From Tubulanus polymorphus (Eukaryota > Nemertea > Palaeonemertea > Tubulaniformes > Tubulanidae), in NCBI RefSeq assembly GCF_964204645.1, contig NC_134035.1, positions 13,063,951 through 13,127,950 of the forward strand: a stretch of 64,000 nucleotides of DNA, in the 5' to 3' direction. The position numbers and the translations under genes are program-made. This document shows positions 24,622 through 35,701 of the stretch, piece after piece (the first letter of the stretch is position 1; the number at the start of each line of letters is the position of its first letter). The notes under the pieces were generated by a model that had not been told where the DNA came from, ran no database searches, and worked only from the letters and a program-made list of their open reading frames with translations.

Positions 24622-25427
24622 TTGATCTGTGACTGAACGCGGTGCACTGATCTGTGACTGAATGCGGTGCACTGATCTGTGACTGAACGCGGTGCACTGA
24701 TCTGTGTCTGAACGCGGTGCACTGATCTGTGTCTGAACGCAGTGCACTGATCTGTGACTGAACGCGGTGCACTGATCTGTGACTGAACGCAGAACACTGA
24801 TCTGTGTCTGAACGCAGAACATTGATCTGTGACTGAACGCAGTGCACTGATCTGTGACTGAACGCAGCGCACTGATCTGTGACTGAACGCAGAACATTGA
24901 TCTGTGACTGAACGCAGCGCACTGATCTGTGTCTGAACGCAGAACATTGATCTGTGACTGAACGCAGCGCACTGATCTGTGTCTGAACGCAGAACATTGA
25001 TCTGTGACTGAACGCAGCGCACTGATCTGTGTCTGAACGCAGAACATTGATCTGTGACTGAACGCAGCGCACTGATCTGTGTCTGAACGCAGAACATTGA
25101 TCTGTGACTGAACGCGTTGCACTGATCTGTGACTGAACGCGGTGCACCGATCTGTGTCCGAACGCAGAACATTGATCTGTGACTGAACGCAGTGCACTGA
25201 TCTGTGACTGAACGTAGTGCACTGATCTGTGACTGAACGCGGTGCACTGATCTGTGTCCGAACGCAGAACATTGATCTGTGACTGAACGCAGTGCACTGA
25301 TCTGTGACTGAACACAGTGCACTGATCTGTGACTGAACGCGGTGCACTGATCTGTGTCCGAACGCAGATCATTGATCTGTGACTGAACGCAGTGCACTGA
25401 TCTGTGACTGAATGTAGTGCACTGAAC
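24622..25427. repeat. 25-bp satellite, about 32 units
   Basis: Units of 25 bp (GATCTGTGACTGAACGCRG plus TGCACT or AACATT) start at 24624, 24649, 24674 and so on. In the middle (about 24875-25115) two variants alternate, giving a 50-bp higher-order unit. Because 25 is not a multiple of three and the unit lacks stop words, all three minus frames stay open and encode the same 25-residue repeat. That explains the long antisense frames here (up to 401 codons); there is no sign of a gene. Confidence 0.93.
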
Positions 25428-27953
25428 TAGATGTAAAATGAATGTAAAATCGACACATGTCCGATTTTATATATATATATGACAAATATAGATGATAGGA
25501 ATGTGTAAAGCTAATTGATTATCACAATGTCTCGATGGAAATGATAATGATAATGATAATGCGGATGAGGATGATAATGATATTTTTAGTATTAAAAAAA
25601 GTACGAAGAATTATGTATTCATAAAATAGATAAGACTCACAAATAGAAATAAAGATGTAAACATTATTTGTTGTCGCTCTCATCAAATCTGATAAATAAT
25701 TGTATAGCAATTAGTATCGGGGGGGGGGGGGGAATATAATGTATGATAGCGTTAATGCGGGGGATAGCTACTTAAATTGAGGGTATGATTGACGAGGGGG
25801 GCGGGGTTTATTGAACTGATTGACGGGGATCGAGTTCACCTGGGGGTTCGATTGTTTAGTTGGGGGAATGAGTCAATTCCGTGAACCTCGCTTTTCTCAT
25901 ATTGACTACGAACTCTACGGACACCACACAATTACAGTTACATTACATATGATTAAACAATAACACAGTGAAACATATTTCACCAAAATTTAAAACTCAG
26001 TTTGTTTCGGGCGCCGCTACTATCACATGATAAACATTGCTGTTTGTCAATTAAATGTGTTTTGATGATAATGTTGGAGGGAAAGTTTACCAGAATGCTT
26101 TGTGGTTTGTCTTAACTTGTGTTGCTGTCAAACTCGCGTAAGTCATAATTGGAGAAGTCAGTCACATTACTGAAGTCATCTCTATTTTTGAGTCCCGATT
26201 TGTATTTCTTAAGTCAATTTACTTAAAGTGTAAGACATCAACGTAAAGATCCTCACAACAATGACGACTTAAGCGGGTTTCACTGTAGCTTGTATTTGTT
26301 AAGAGTGAAGCATTCAAGGTTAATTAGTGGTCCCAACAAAAGATACAGCATCACAGGGCTTATTGGGGGAGGGAGTTGTTTGAGGGTAAATATATCATTC
26401 GTCGGAAATGACACTGATGCCAATTCGCTATCGGAAAATTTTGTTTATGCAACTTTCTTAATATTATAATGTTGTAAATATAACGATGATGATGAATGAC
26501 GAAAAAAAAAAACTCGTACGGAAAAATGATGTTAGTTGAAACTAGAACTTGAAAACGATGAAGAACTGGGTTTTTAACGATACATATGTGTGTATACGTG
26601 TCTTAGACCAGATTATTAGTTGAAATTCACTTTTTTTTGTTGAAGAAAAACAAAACAAGTTTTTTTTCAAATTGAATCTGAATTCGAGACTTACTATTTC
26701 TGTTCGTTATGTATTCATGGGTAGGTTATATTGAGGTGTACACGTAAGGTTATATTGAGGTGTACACCTAAGGTTATATTGAGGTATATTAATTTTTTGG
26801 TTAACATCGTTGGATTCAATTAACACTGAATTTTCTTTGGTTCTCTTATTATTGGATGAATCCAAAGTTCAGGTTTTACGAGGCGTAGAATTTGTGAACT
26901 TGTTTCAAACTTCTCACACTTTTTCACCTCTTTCAAGTTGGATTTAAATACACGTATCAACCTGCAGCCCTTCAGACAATCTGCAGCCTGGAACCTGCAG
27001 CCCTCATGCATTCACCATTGCAGTGTCAAGTATGGACGATCAGTTTTTTGAAAGTGTACTGATGAAATGTCTAATGTTTGGTATTTGTTGTTCATTTTCG
27101 ATTAAAAATGTCTCTGGTTTAGCTCTGAACACATGTGAAGTGTTGACGATCAGATTTTGAAATACCTAATGTCTGGTGTTTGTAGTTAGTTCAATACTAA
27201 TTGAACATGTAGTTGTGGACACGGTTGACTTAAGTCCAAAAGTGATCTTTAATCTTTAAACTGATCTTACCTTGTTAGATTGGCTATAGAACTATAATGG
27301 CTTTAGACTGGTCCATGTATGTGCAACTGGGCACTGAACAGATGTGAAGTTTTGTAGACTCCCGGCTGAGGGGTGTTGACTCCAGGCTGAGGGGTGTTGA
27401 CTCCTGGCTGAGGGGTGAATACTACAGCTAGGTTGAGGGGTGCATACTCCAGGCTGGGGGTGTAGACTCCAGGCTACAGATTGATTATTCAACTGTCTGG
27501 TTCCAGTAGACATGCTACATTTAAAATGAATGTTAAATTGTAATGATAATTATAAATATGGAAATGAATAATAATGAATAATAATAATAATAATGAAATA
27601 ATAATAATTAAGTGCTTGCTTCGATTGAAATAAATATAAATAAAAATCAAGTTTTTGTAAACGTTTTTTCTTCTCAATTTCTTTCTGTTTTAATGATGTA
27701 CGGATGCGATCGGAATCTTTTAGTCTGTGCAATTCATGTATTTTAAAATGGACGCGCCAAATGAGGACGTTAGATCCAGGATGGTGCTATATCTTATAGA
27801 TATGAGGATGTCTGACCCATGACGAGGCTATATTCAGTTATTCAGGGTTGAATATGAGGATGTTTGGTTCAGGATATTTCATGAAGTTGACTTCGATACA
27901 CTATAGACCAGTTTTGAAGATTGGATCCTCTGTTCAGCATACATGAAATACAT
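25428..27953. other. Spacer with simple repeats
   Basis: No gene seen. Contains ATGATA/GATAAT runs at 25535-25580, a run of 12 Gs at about 25720, three 25-bp units (GGTTATATTGAGGTGTACAC) at 26720-26790, a partial GGGCCAGTTGC-type MITE at about 27225-27335, a GGCTGAGGGGTGTTGACTCC repeat at 27360-27475, and AATAAT runs near 27570-27610. Confidence 0.65.
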
Positions 27954-28319
27954 GTAGTAATGAAATAATGGTAGCCTGAGAGATGAATGAAATATCCTTG
28001 ATGTAAATATATAATGATAGAATATGATAGAAATGTAAAAATAATCATGATGTGAATGTTATAATGATAAGAAAACAATTTTCGTTATTGATGAGAATGT
28101 ATAGAAATAATATTAATAATTATGTGAATAATATTATTATGATAAGAAAATAATTTTTATTGTCTATTGAACTTGAAAAAAAATTAAAAGTTTCATCGTC
28201 ATGTATAGAAATAATATTAAAAAATGATTATGTTATTGATGAACATTATTGTCTTCATTTATTTTCGACTCGAGCTCCAGTCGGTTTCAGTCGGTATTTA
28301 GTAGGAGCCCTCAGAAGTA

Positions 28320-28535
28320 GGTGGCAGCACCATACGGTCCCCTAGCGTGATTTATGCGAACTAATGCAATGCCACGATCTCTCAATCGACTGTAAATCCC
28401 ATTTAAAATTCAAATACGATCGTAAGTACGTATATTGGCTACTATTGATGAACAGGAGTTGACCTACTAGATAAGCGAACACTGGGTATACTAGTTCACA
28501 AAAGTGCCGCCAGGGAACCGTATGGTGCTGCCACC
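28320..28535. mobile_element. MITE with GGTGGCAGCACCATACGG ends (copy in unit A)
   Basis: Left end GGTGGCAGCACCATACGGTC and right end GAACCGTATGGTGCTGCCAC form a perfect-to-near-perfect inverted repeat of about 22 bp around 216 bp. The same element is present in units B (about 32192-32407) and C (about 36069-36285), so it was there before the duplication. Confidence 0.8.
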
Positions 28536-28815
28536 ATCATACACCAAAATTAAATCTCATTTTTATTGCACACATGTTCGGGCGAGATTCCAGACAGTTG
28601 CAGCTCTAAATCTGCGTCGATCTATGAATCCTCGATTTTTCTTTTGCGCCAAATAATACAAGAACCATCTTCAATTGCAAGGCCTCGTTTCCTACAAGGT
28701 GCTGAGCCACATAATAATTCCAAAAGACCAACAAAACCATGACAACCAAATGACAAATAACACTTATAAATTCCGTAATATTTTTTCATTTATTTATTTC
28801 ATTAGGATAAGAGTT

Positions 28816-30012
28816 TTATTCATTCTCCTCTGATCTCAATCTCGCGTTCGGATTCGTCACTTTAATGTTTAATTGTTGAGCTCGTTCGACAAGAGTTTTA
28901 CGTTTTTTCGCGGAGACGGTTCCCGCGATTTCAGCGGAGAATGTTCGATTCTGCATCATCAAAACCTCGAGATCCTGTAATTATACAAATTAAAACCCAT
29001 CAATTAATTAAATGCACACATTCAATGATGGAACGTGTGTCTATCACTTATAGCACAATATCTGCAGCTCCTGGACCAAGTTCAGACTTTTGAAGAAACT
29101 AAATGAGTTTATTTCAAATGTTTCGACTTCTTCTGAACTAAAAAATAATAGAACTGAGTCCAGAACCCAGTTCCATTGTTCTGGATCTAGTTCCACTGTT
29201 ATGAGTCCAGAACTGCAGAACCTGGTCCAGAATTGTGGAACTAGATTCATAACAGGTAGAACTAAGTTCAGAAGTGTGGAACCGCATTCAGAAGTGTGGA
29301 ACCGAATTCAGAATAGTGGAACTGTATTCATAACAGGTAGAACTGAGTCCAGAACTGTGGAACCGCATTCAGAAGTGTGGAACTGAATTCAAAATAGTGG
29401 AACTGGATTCATAACAGGTAGAACTGGGTTCAGAAGGGTGGAACCGAATTCAGAAGTGTGGAACCAAATTCAAAATAGTGGAACTGGATTCATAACAGGT
29501 AGAACTGGGTTCAGAAGGGTGGAACCGAATTCAAAATAGTGGAACTGGATTCATAACAGGTAGAACTGGGTTCAGAAGGGTGGAACCGAATTCAGAAGTG
29601 TGGAACCGAATTCAAAATAGTGGAACTGGATTCATAACAGGTAGAACTGGGTTCAGAAGGGTGGAACAGAATTCAAAATAGTGGAACTGGATTCATAACA
29701 GGTAGAACTGGGTTCAGAAGGGTGGAACCGAATTCAGAAGTGTGGAACCGAATTCAAAATAGTGGAACTGGATTCATAACAGGTAGAACTGGGTTCAGAA
29801 GGGTGGAACCGAATTCAGAAGTGTGGAACCGAATTCAAAATAGTGGAACTGAATTCATAACGGTGGAACTGGGTTCAGAAGTGTGGAACCGAATTCAGAA
29901 CAGGGTTCAGAATGGTGCTCAGAGCTGCATTCAAAACTGTGGAATTGGGTTCAGTTCGCGCTGGTATCAATGAATACTTACTCTGATGTTGAAGACTCGG
30001 AATTTCTTGAAT
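28816..30012 (-). pseudogene. Detached eL32 terminal exon, copy A
   Basis: 28816-28974 is a complete copy of the last eL32 exon (52 codons plus stop, from [12 protein letters not shown] to LRSEENE), including the CAG acceptor side and downstream AATAAA. I see no difference from the gene-attached exon. A fragment of the preceding exon (29982-30012, coding [10 protein letters not shown]) keeps its GTAAGT donor but is cut at 30012, where unrelated DNA begins. With no acceptor or upstream exons it cannot give a normal eL32 by itself. It lies downstream of the real gene's polyadenylation sites, so use as an alternative last exon is unlikely. Confidence 0.9.
29090..29960 (+). repeat. GTGGAACCGAATTCAGAA minisatellite (unit A)
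   Basis: About 19-21-bp monomers (GTGGAACCGAATTCAGAA, GTGGAACTGGATTCATAAC, GTAGAACTGGGTTCAGAAG) combined in longer repeating blocks. It occupies the intron between the last two eL32 exons. It recurs in unit B at 32962-33832 and in a shorter version in unit C at 36827-37485. Confidence 0.9.
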
Positions 30013-30103
30013 GAGATTTGTGTTTCTCTAGTAAAAATCATTGTTTTTAATTTCTTCATGCTTTCGGTAAATGTAGCCGATGACCTCCTGATCGTCTCTA
30101 AGG

Positions 30104-31045
30104 TTCGAACCCAGTAATTACTGATACTGGTTCAGAGTGGTCCTGATGCTGAATAGAGGATGCACAGGGGTGTCCCGGGTTCGAATCCAGTAATTACTGA
30201 TACTGATTCAGAGTGGTACTGATGCTGAGTAGAGGATGAACAGGGCTGTCCCGCGTTCAAACCCAGTAATTGCTGATACTGATTCAGAGTGGTCGTGATG
30301 GATAAAAGATGAACAGGGGTGTCCCAGGTTCGAACCCAGTAATCAATGATACTGGTTCAGAGTGGTACTGATGCTGAATAGAGGATGTACAGGGGTGTCC
30401 CAGGTTTAAACCCAGTAATTACTGATACTGATTCAGAGTTGTCCTGATGTTGAATAAAGGATGTACAGGGGTGTCCAGACCGTACAGTGCTGCCGCTATG
30501 CTCATCGTTAGCGGGATTTTCATACACTAACTAAAGTCAGCTCTGGCAATCGACGTGCTGTACAGTTATACTCCGTGACCTTAGCTTGCCAGAGTTGACT
30601 AACGTTAGTGTATAAAAATCCCGCTAACGATGAGCGTAGAGACAGCACCGTACGGTAAAATGTTGATATCTTAACAAAAGTAATAACTGATAACAGATTC
30701 AGGACACCCCTGTACATCCTCTATAAATTCAGCATCACGACCACTCTGAATCAGCATCAGTAATTACTTGGTTCGAACCCAGGACACCCCTGTACATCCT
30801 CCATTCAGCATCAGGACCACTCTGAATCAGTATCAGTAATTACTGGGTTTGAACCTGGGACACCCCTGTACATTCTCTATTCAGCATCAGAACCACTCTG
30901 AATCAGTATCAGCAATTACTGGGTTTGAACGAGTGGCCCTGATGCTTAATGGAGGATGTACCGGGGTGTCCCGGGTTCGAACCCAGTAATTACTGATGCT
31001 GATTCAGAGTGGTCCTAATGCTGAATATATAGAGGATGTACAGGG
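30104..31045. repeat. Inverted minisatellite arms around a foldback element (unit A)
   Basis: Units of about 80 bp containing CCCAGTAATTACTGATACTG and GAGGATGTACAGGGGTGTCC run forward at 30104-30478 and in reverse complement at about 30690-30930, then forward again to 31045. Between the first two arms lies a palindromic element (30479-30658). Copied in unit B at about 33976-34917. Confidence 0.8.
30479..30658. mobile_element. Foldback/MITE-like palindrome (unit A)
   Basis: About 180 bp starting ACCGTACAGTGCTGCCGC and ending in the inverted CAGCACCGTACGGT. Arms of roughly 75 bp pair nearly throughout (GCTCATCGTTAGCGGGAT with ATCCCGCTAACGATGAGC). Duplicated in unit B (about 34351-34530). Confidence 0.8.
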
Positions 31046-31825
31046 GTGTCCTGATGGCGAATCCTTTCTAGTTTGACACCGTAACGTGGTACATGTATAT
31101 CGTTCTCATATTCGAGAAGCATGAATTGGTCAGTGGTGGTCAGTGATGGTCAATTTATGAATTCTCAATATTTATGGCGAATCCTTTCTAGTTTGACACC
31201 ATAACGCGGTATATAGTTTTCAAATTCAAGGAGTTTGAATTTGTCAGTGGTGGTCAGTGATGGTCAGTTTATAAAATTTGCAATGATTCTTCAGTAGTTT
31301 GAAAACAAACATGACTTGAAAAATTCCCGAAATTCGAAGTCAAGTGGTCAGACTCGGGGATATCTCAATTGGTCAGTCTCTGACCATCATGGTGTCACCA
31401 TTGTGGTCTATAGCTCAAATGAAACATGTGGAACCGACGAATGGGCCCAAAAGCGTAAGTCATTTCCCGAGTTATGTGATCCAAAAATGCCCTAACTGGA
31501 AAAGGCAGTCTCTCAATTGGACGAAACCAAATCGGACAGGACAATTAAAATTTGGGAAGGACACAGGCAGTGGTCTTTCTACGAAGCCCACGCGGTGAGC
31601 GTATTATTATGAAATCTTTTTTTAAACCACCATGTACCACGAAGTAATAAGCATCGTTGTAAGCACTTGAAACAGCCATTAACCACTTGAAACTGTCAGA
31701 TCAAACATCATACCGCATCCCCGCAAAGAGGGGTAGTTCAGCAAACCGGGGTTTTCATTGGCCTCTCTAGACTACCCCCCAGTACGGGTAGCCGAGAGCA
31801 AACCGGAAAACTCATAATGCTTGCC

Positions 31826-34800
31826 GTAGTAATGAAATAATGGTAGCCTGAGAGATGAATGAAATATCCTTGATGTAAATATATAATGATAGAATATGAT
31901 AGAAATGTAAAAATAATCATGATGTGAATGTTATAATGATAAGAAAACAATTTTCGTTATTGATGAGAATGTATAGAAATAATATTAATAATTATGTGAA
32001 TAATATTATTATGATAAGAAAATAATTTTTATTGTCTATTGAACTTGAAAAAAAATTAAAAGTTTCATCGTCATGTATAGAAATAATATTAAAAAATGAT
32101 TATGTTATTGATGAACATTATTGTCTTCATTTATTTTCGATTCGAGCTCCAGTCGGTTTCAGTCGGTATTTAGTAGGAGCCCTCAGAAGTAGGTGGCAGC
32201 ACCATACGGTCCCCTAGCGTGATTTATGCGAACTAATGCAATGCCACGATCTCTCAATCGACTGTAAATCCCATTTAAAATTCAAATACGATCGTAAGTA
32301 CGTATATTGGCTACTATTGATGAACAGGAGTTGACCTACTAGATAAGCGAACACTGGGTATACTAGTTCACAAAAGTGCCGCCAGGGAACCGTATGGTGC
32401 TGCCACCATCATACACCAAAATTAAATCTCATTTTTATTGCACACATGTTCGGGCGAGATTCCAGACAGTTGCAGCTCTAAATCTGCGTCGATCTATGAA
32501 TCCTCGATTTTTCTTTTGCGCCAAATAATACAAGAACCATCTTCAATTGCAAGGCCTCGTTTCCTACAAGGTGCTGAGCCACATAATAATTCCAAAAGAC
32601 CAACAAAACCATGACAACCAAATGACAAATAACACTTATAAATTCCGTAATATTTTTTCATTTATTTATTTCATTAGGATAAGAGTTTTATTCATTCTCC
32701 TCTGATCTCAATCTCGCGTTCGGATTCGTCACTTTAATGTTTAATTGTTGAGCTCGTTCGACAAGAGTTTTACGTTTTTTCGCGGAGACGGTTCCCGCGA
32801 TTTCAGCGGAGAATGTTCGATTCTGCATCATCAAAACCTCGAGATCCTGTAATTATACAAATTAAAACCCATCAATTAATTAAATGCACACATTCAATGA
32901 TGGAACGTGTGTCTATCACTTATAGCACAATATCTGCAGCTCCTGGACCAAGTTCAGACTTTTGAAGAAACTAAATGAGTTTATTTCAAATGTTTCGACT
33001 TCTTCTGAACTAAAAAATAATAGAACTGAGTCCAGAACCCAGTTCCATTGTTCTGGATCTAGTTCCACTGTTATGAGTCCAGAACTGCAGAACCTGGTCC
33101 AGAATTGTGGAACTAGATTCATAACAGGTAGAACTAAGTTCAGAAGTGTGGAACCGCATTCAGAAGTGTGGAACCGAATTCAGAATAGTGGAACTGTATT
33201 CATAACAGGTAGAACTGAGTCCAGAACTGTGGAACCGCATTCAGAAGTGTGGAACTGAATTCAAAATAGTGGAACTGGATTCATAACAGGTAGAACTGGG
33301 TTCAGAAGGGTGGAACCGAATTCAGAAGTGTGGAACCAAATTCAAAATAGTGGAACTGGATTCATAACAGGTAGAACTGGGTTCAGAAGGGTGGAACCGA
33401 ATTCAAAATAGTGGAACTGGATTCATAACAGGTAGAACTGGGTTCAGAAGGGTGGAACCGAATTCAGAAGTGTGGAACCGAATTCAAAATAGTGGAACTG
33501 GATTCATAACAGGTAGAACTGGGTTCAGAAGGGTGGAACAGAATTCAAAATAGTGGAACTGGATTCATAACAGGTAGAACTGGGTTCAGAAGGGTGGAAC
33601 CGAATTCAGAAGTGTGGAACCGAATTCAAAATAGTGGAACTGGATTCATAACAGGTAGAACTGGGTTCAGAAGGGTGGAACCGAATTCAGAAGTGTGGAA
33701 CCGAATTCAAAATAGTGGAACTGAATTCATAACGGTGGAACTGGGTTCAGAAGTGTGGAACCGAATTCAGAACAGGGTTCAGAATGGTGCTCAGAGCTGC
33801 ATTCAAAACTGTGGAATTGGGTTCAGTTCGCGCTGGTATCAATGAATACTTACTCTGATGTTGAAGACTCGGAATTTCTTGAATGAGATTTGTGTTTCTC
33901 TAGTAAAAATCATTGTTTTTAATTTCTTCATGCTTTCGGTAAATGTAGCCGATGACCTCCTGATCGTCTCTAAGGTTCGAACCCAGTAATTACTGATACT
34001 GGTTCAGAGTGGTCCTGATGCTGAATAGAGGATGCACAGGGGTGTCCCGGGTTCGAATCCAGTAATTACTGATACTGATTCAGAGTGGTACTGATGCTGA
34101 GTAGAGGATGAACAGGGCTGTCCCGCGTTCAAACCCAGTAATTGCTGATACTGATTCAGAGTGGTCGTGATGGATAAAAGATGAACAGGGGTGTCCCAGG
34201 TTCGAACCCAGTAATCAATGATACTGGTTCAGAGTGGTACTGATGCTGAATAGAGGATGTACAGGGGTGTCCCAGGTTTAAACCCAGTAATTACTGATAC
34301 TGATTCAGAGTTGTCCTGATGTTGAATAAAGGATGTACAGGGGTGTCCAGACCGTACAGTGCTGCCGCTATGCTCATCGTTAGCGGGATTTTCATACACT
34401 AACTAAAGTCAGCTCTGGCAATCGACGTGCTGTACAGTTATACTCCGTGACCTTAGCTTGCCAGAGTTGACTAACGTTAGTGTATAAAAATCCCGCTAAC
34501 GATGAGCGTAGAGACAGCACCGTACGGTAAAATGTTGATATCTTAACAAAAGTAATAACTGATAACAGATTCAGGACACCCCTGTACATCCTCTATAAAT
34601 TCAGCATCACGACCACTCTGAATCAGCATCAGTAATTACTTGGTTCGAACCCAGGACACCCCTGTACATCCTCCATTCAGCATCAGGACCACTCTGAATC
34701 AGTATCAGTAATTACTGGGTTTGAACCTGGGACACCCCTGTACATTCTCTATTCAGCATCAGAACCACTCTGAATCAGTATCAGCAATTACTGGGTTTGA

Positions 34801-35701
34801 ACGAGTGGCCCTGATGCTTAATGGAGGATGTACCGGGGTGTCCCGGGTTCGAACCCAGTAATTACTGATGCTGATTCAGAGTGGTCCTAATGCTGAATAT
34901 ATAGAGGATGTACAGGGGTGTCCTGATGGCGAATCCTTTCTAGTTTGACACCGTAACGTGGTACATGTATATCGTTCTCATATTCGAGAAGCATGAATTG
35001 GTCAGTGGTGGTCAGTGATGGTCAATTTATGAATTCTCAATATTTATGGCGAATCCTTTCTAGTTTGACACCATAACGCGGTATATAGTTTTAAAATTCA
35101 AGGAGTTTGAATTTGTCAGTGGTGGTCAGTGATGGTCAGTTTATGAATTTGCAATGATTCTTCAGTAGTTTGAAAACAAACATGACTTGAAAAATTTCCG
35201 AAATTCGAAGTCAAGTGGTCAGACTCGGGGATATCTCAATTGGTCAGTCTCTGACCATCATGGTGTCACCATTGTGGTCTATAGCTCAAATGAAACATGT
35301 GGAACCGACGAATGGGCCCAAAAGCGTAAGTCATTTCCTGAGTTATGTGATCCAAAAATGCCCTAACTGGAAAAGGCAGTCTCTCAATTGGACGAAACCA
35401 AATCGGACAGGACAATTAAAATTTGGGAAGGACACAGGCAGTGGTCTTTCTACGAAGCCCACGCGGTGAGCCTATTATTATGAAATCTTTTTTTAAACCA
35501 CCATGTACCACGAAGTAATAAGCATCGTTGTAAGCACTTGAAACAGCCATTAACCACTTGAAACTGTCAGATCAAACATCATACCGCATCCCCGCAAAGC
35601 GGGGTAGTTCAGCAAACCGGGGTTTTCATTGGCCTCTCTAGACTACCCCGCCAGTACGGGTAGCCGAGCAAATCGGAAAACTCATTATGCTTGAAATACA
35701 T
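31826..35701. repeat. Segmental duplication unit B (3,876 bp)
   Basis: Second, nearly identical copy of unit A, directly abutting it. Unit C, the original locus with the live gene, begins immediately after. Confidence 0.92.
32688..33884 (-). pseudogene. Detached eL32 terminal exon, copy B
   Basis: 32688-32846 repeats the intact 52-codon terminal exon; 33854-33884 is the truncated piece of the preceding exon with its donor. Same structure and same breakpoint as copy A. Confidence 0.9.

Larger units (their letters stand above)
27954..31825. repeat. Segmental duplication unit A (3,872 bp)
   Basis: Nearly identical to unit B (31826-35701); corresponding points are 3,872 bp apart and only scattered base differences are visible (for example at 28272 and around 31231). 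It holds a copy of the terminal eL32 exon, a short piece of the preceding exon, the GTGGAACCGAATTC minisatellite, and about 1.8 kb (30013-31825) absent from the gene-attached copy. Near-identity implies recent duplication, or an assembly artefact. Confidence 0.92.

Noticed and set aside
24192-25397. 401-, 309- and 245-codon antisense frames
   Set aside because: All three are the same 25-bp satellite read in three phases; no conserved flank or splice structure.
29090-29973. Repetitive frames with [12 protein letters not shown] motifs, repeated at 32962-33845 and 36827-37495
   Set aside because: Minisatellite within the eL32 intron and its duplicates; no start context or homology.
30520-30717. 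65-codon minus frame present twice (also 34392-34589)
   Set aside because: Lies inside the palindromic foldback element and its flank, and is duplicated only because of the segmental duplication.
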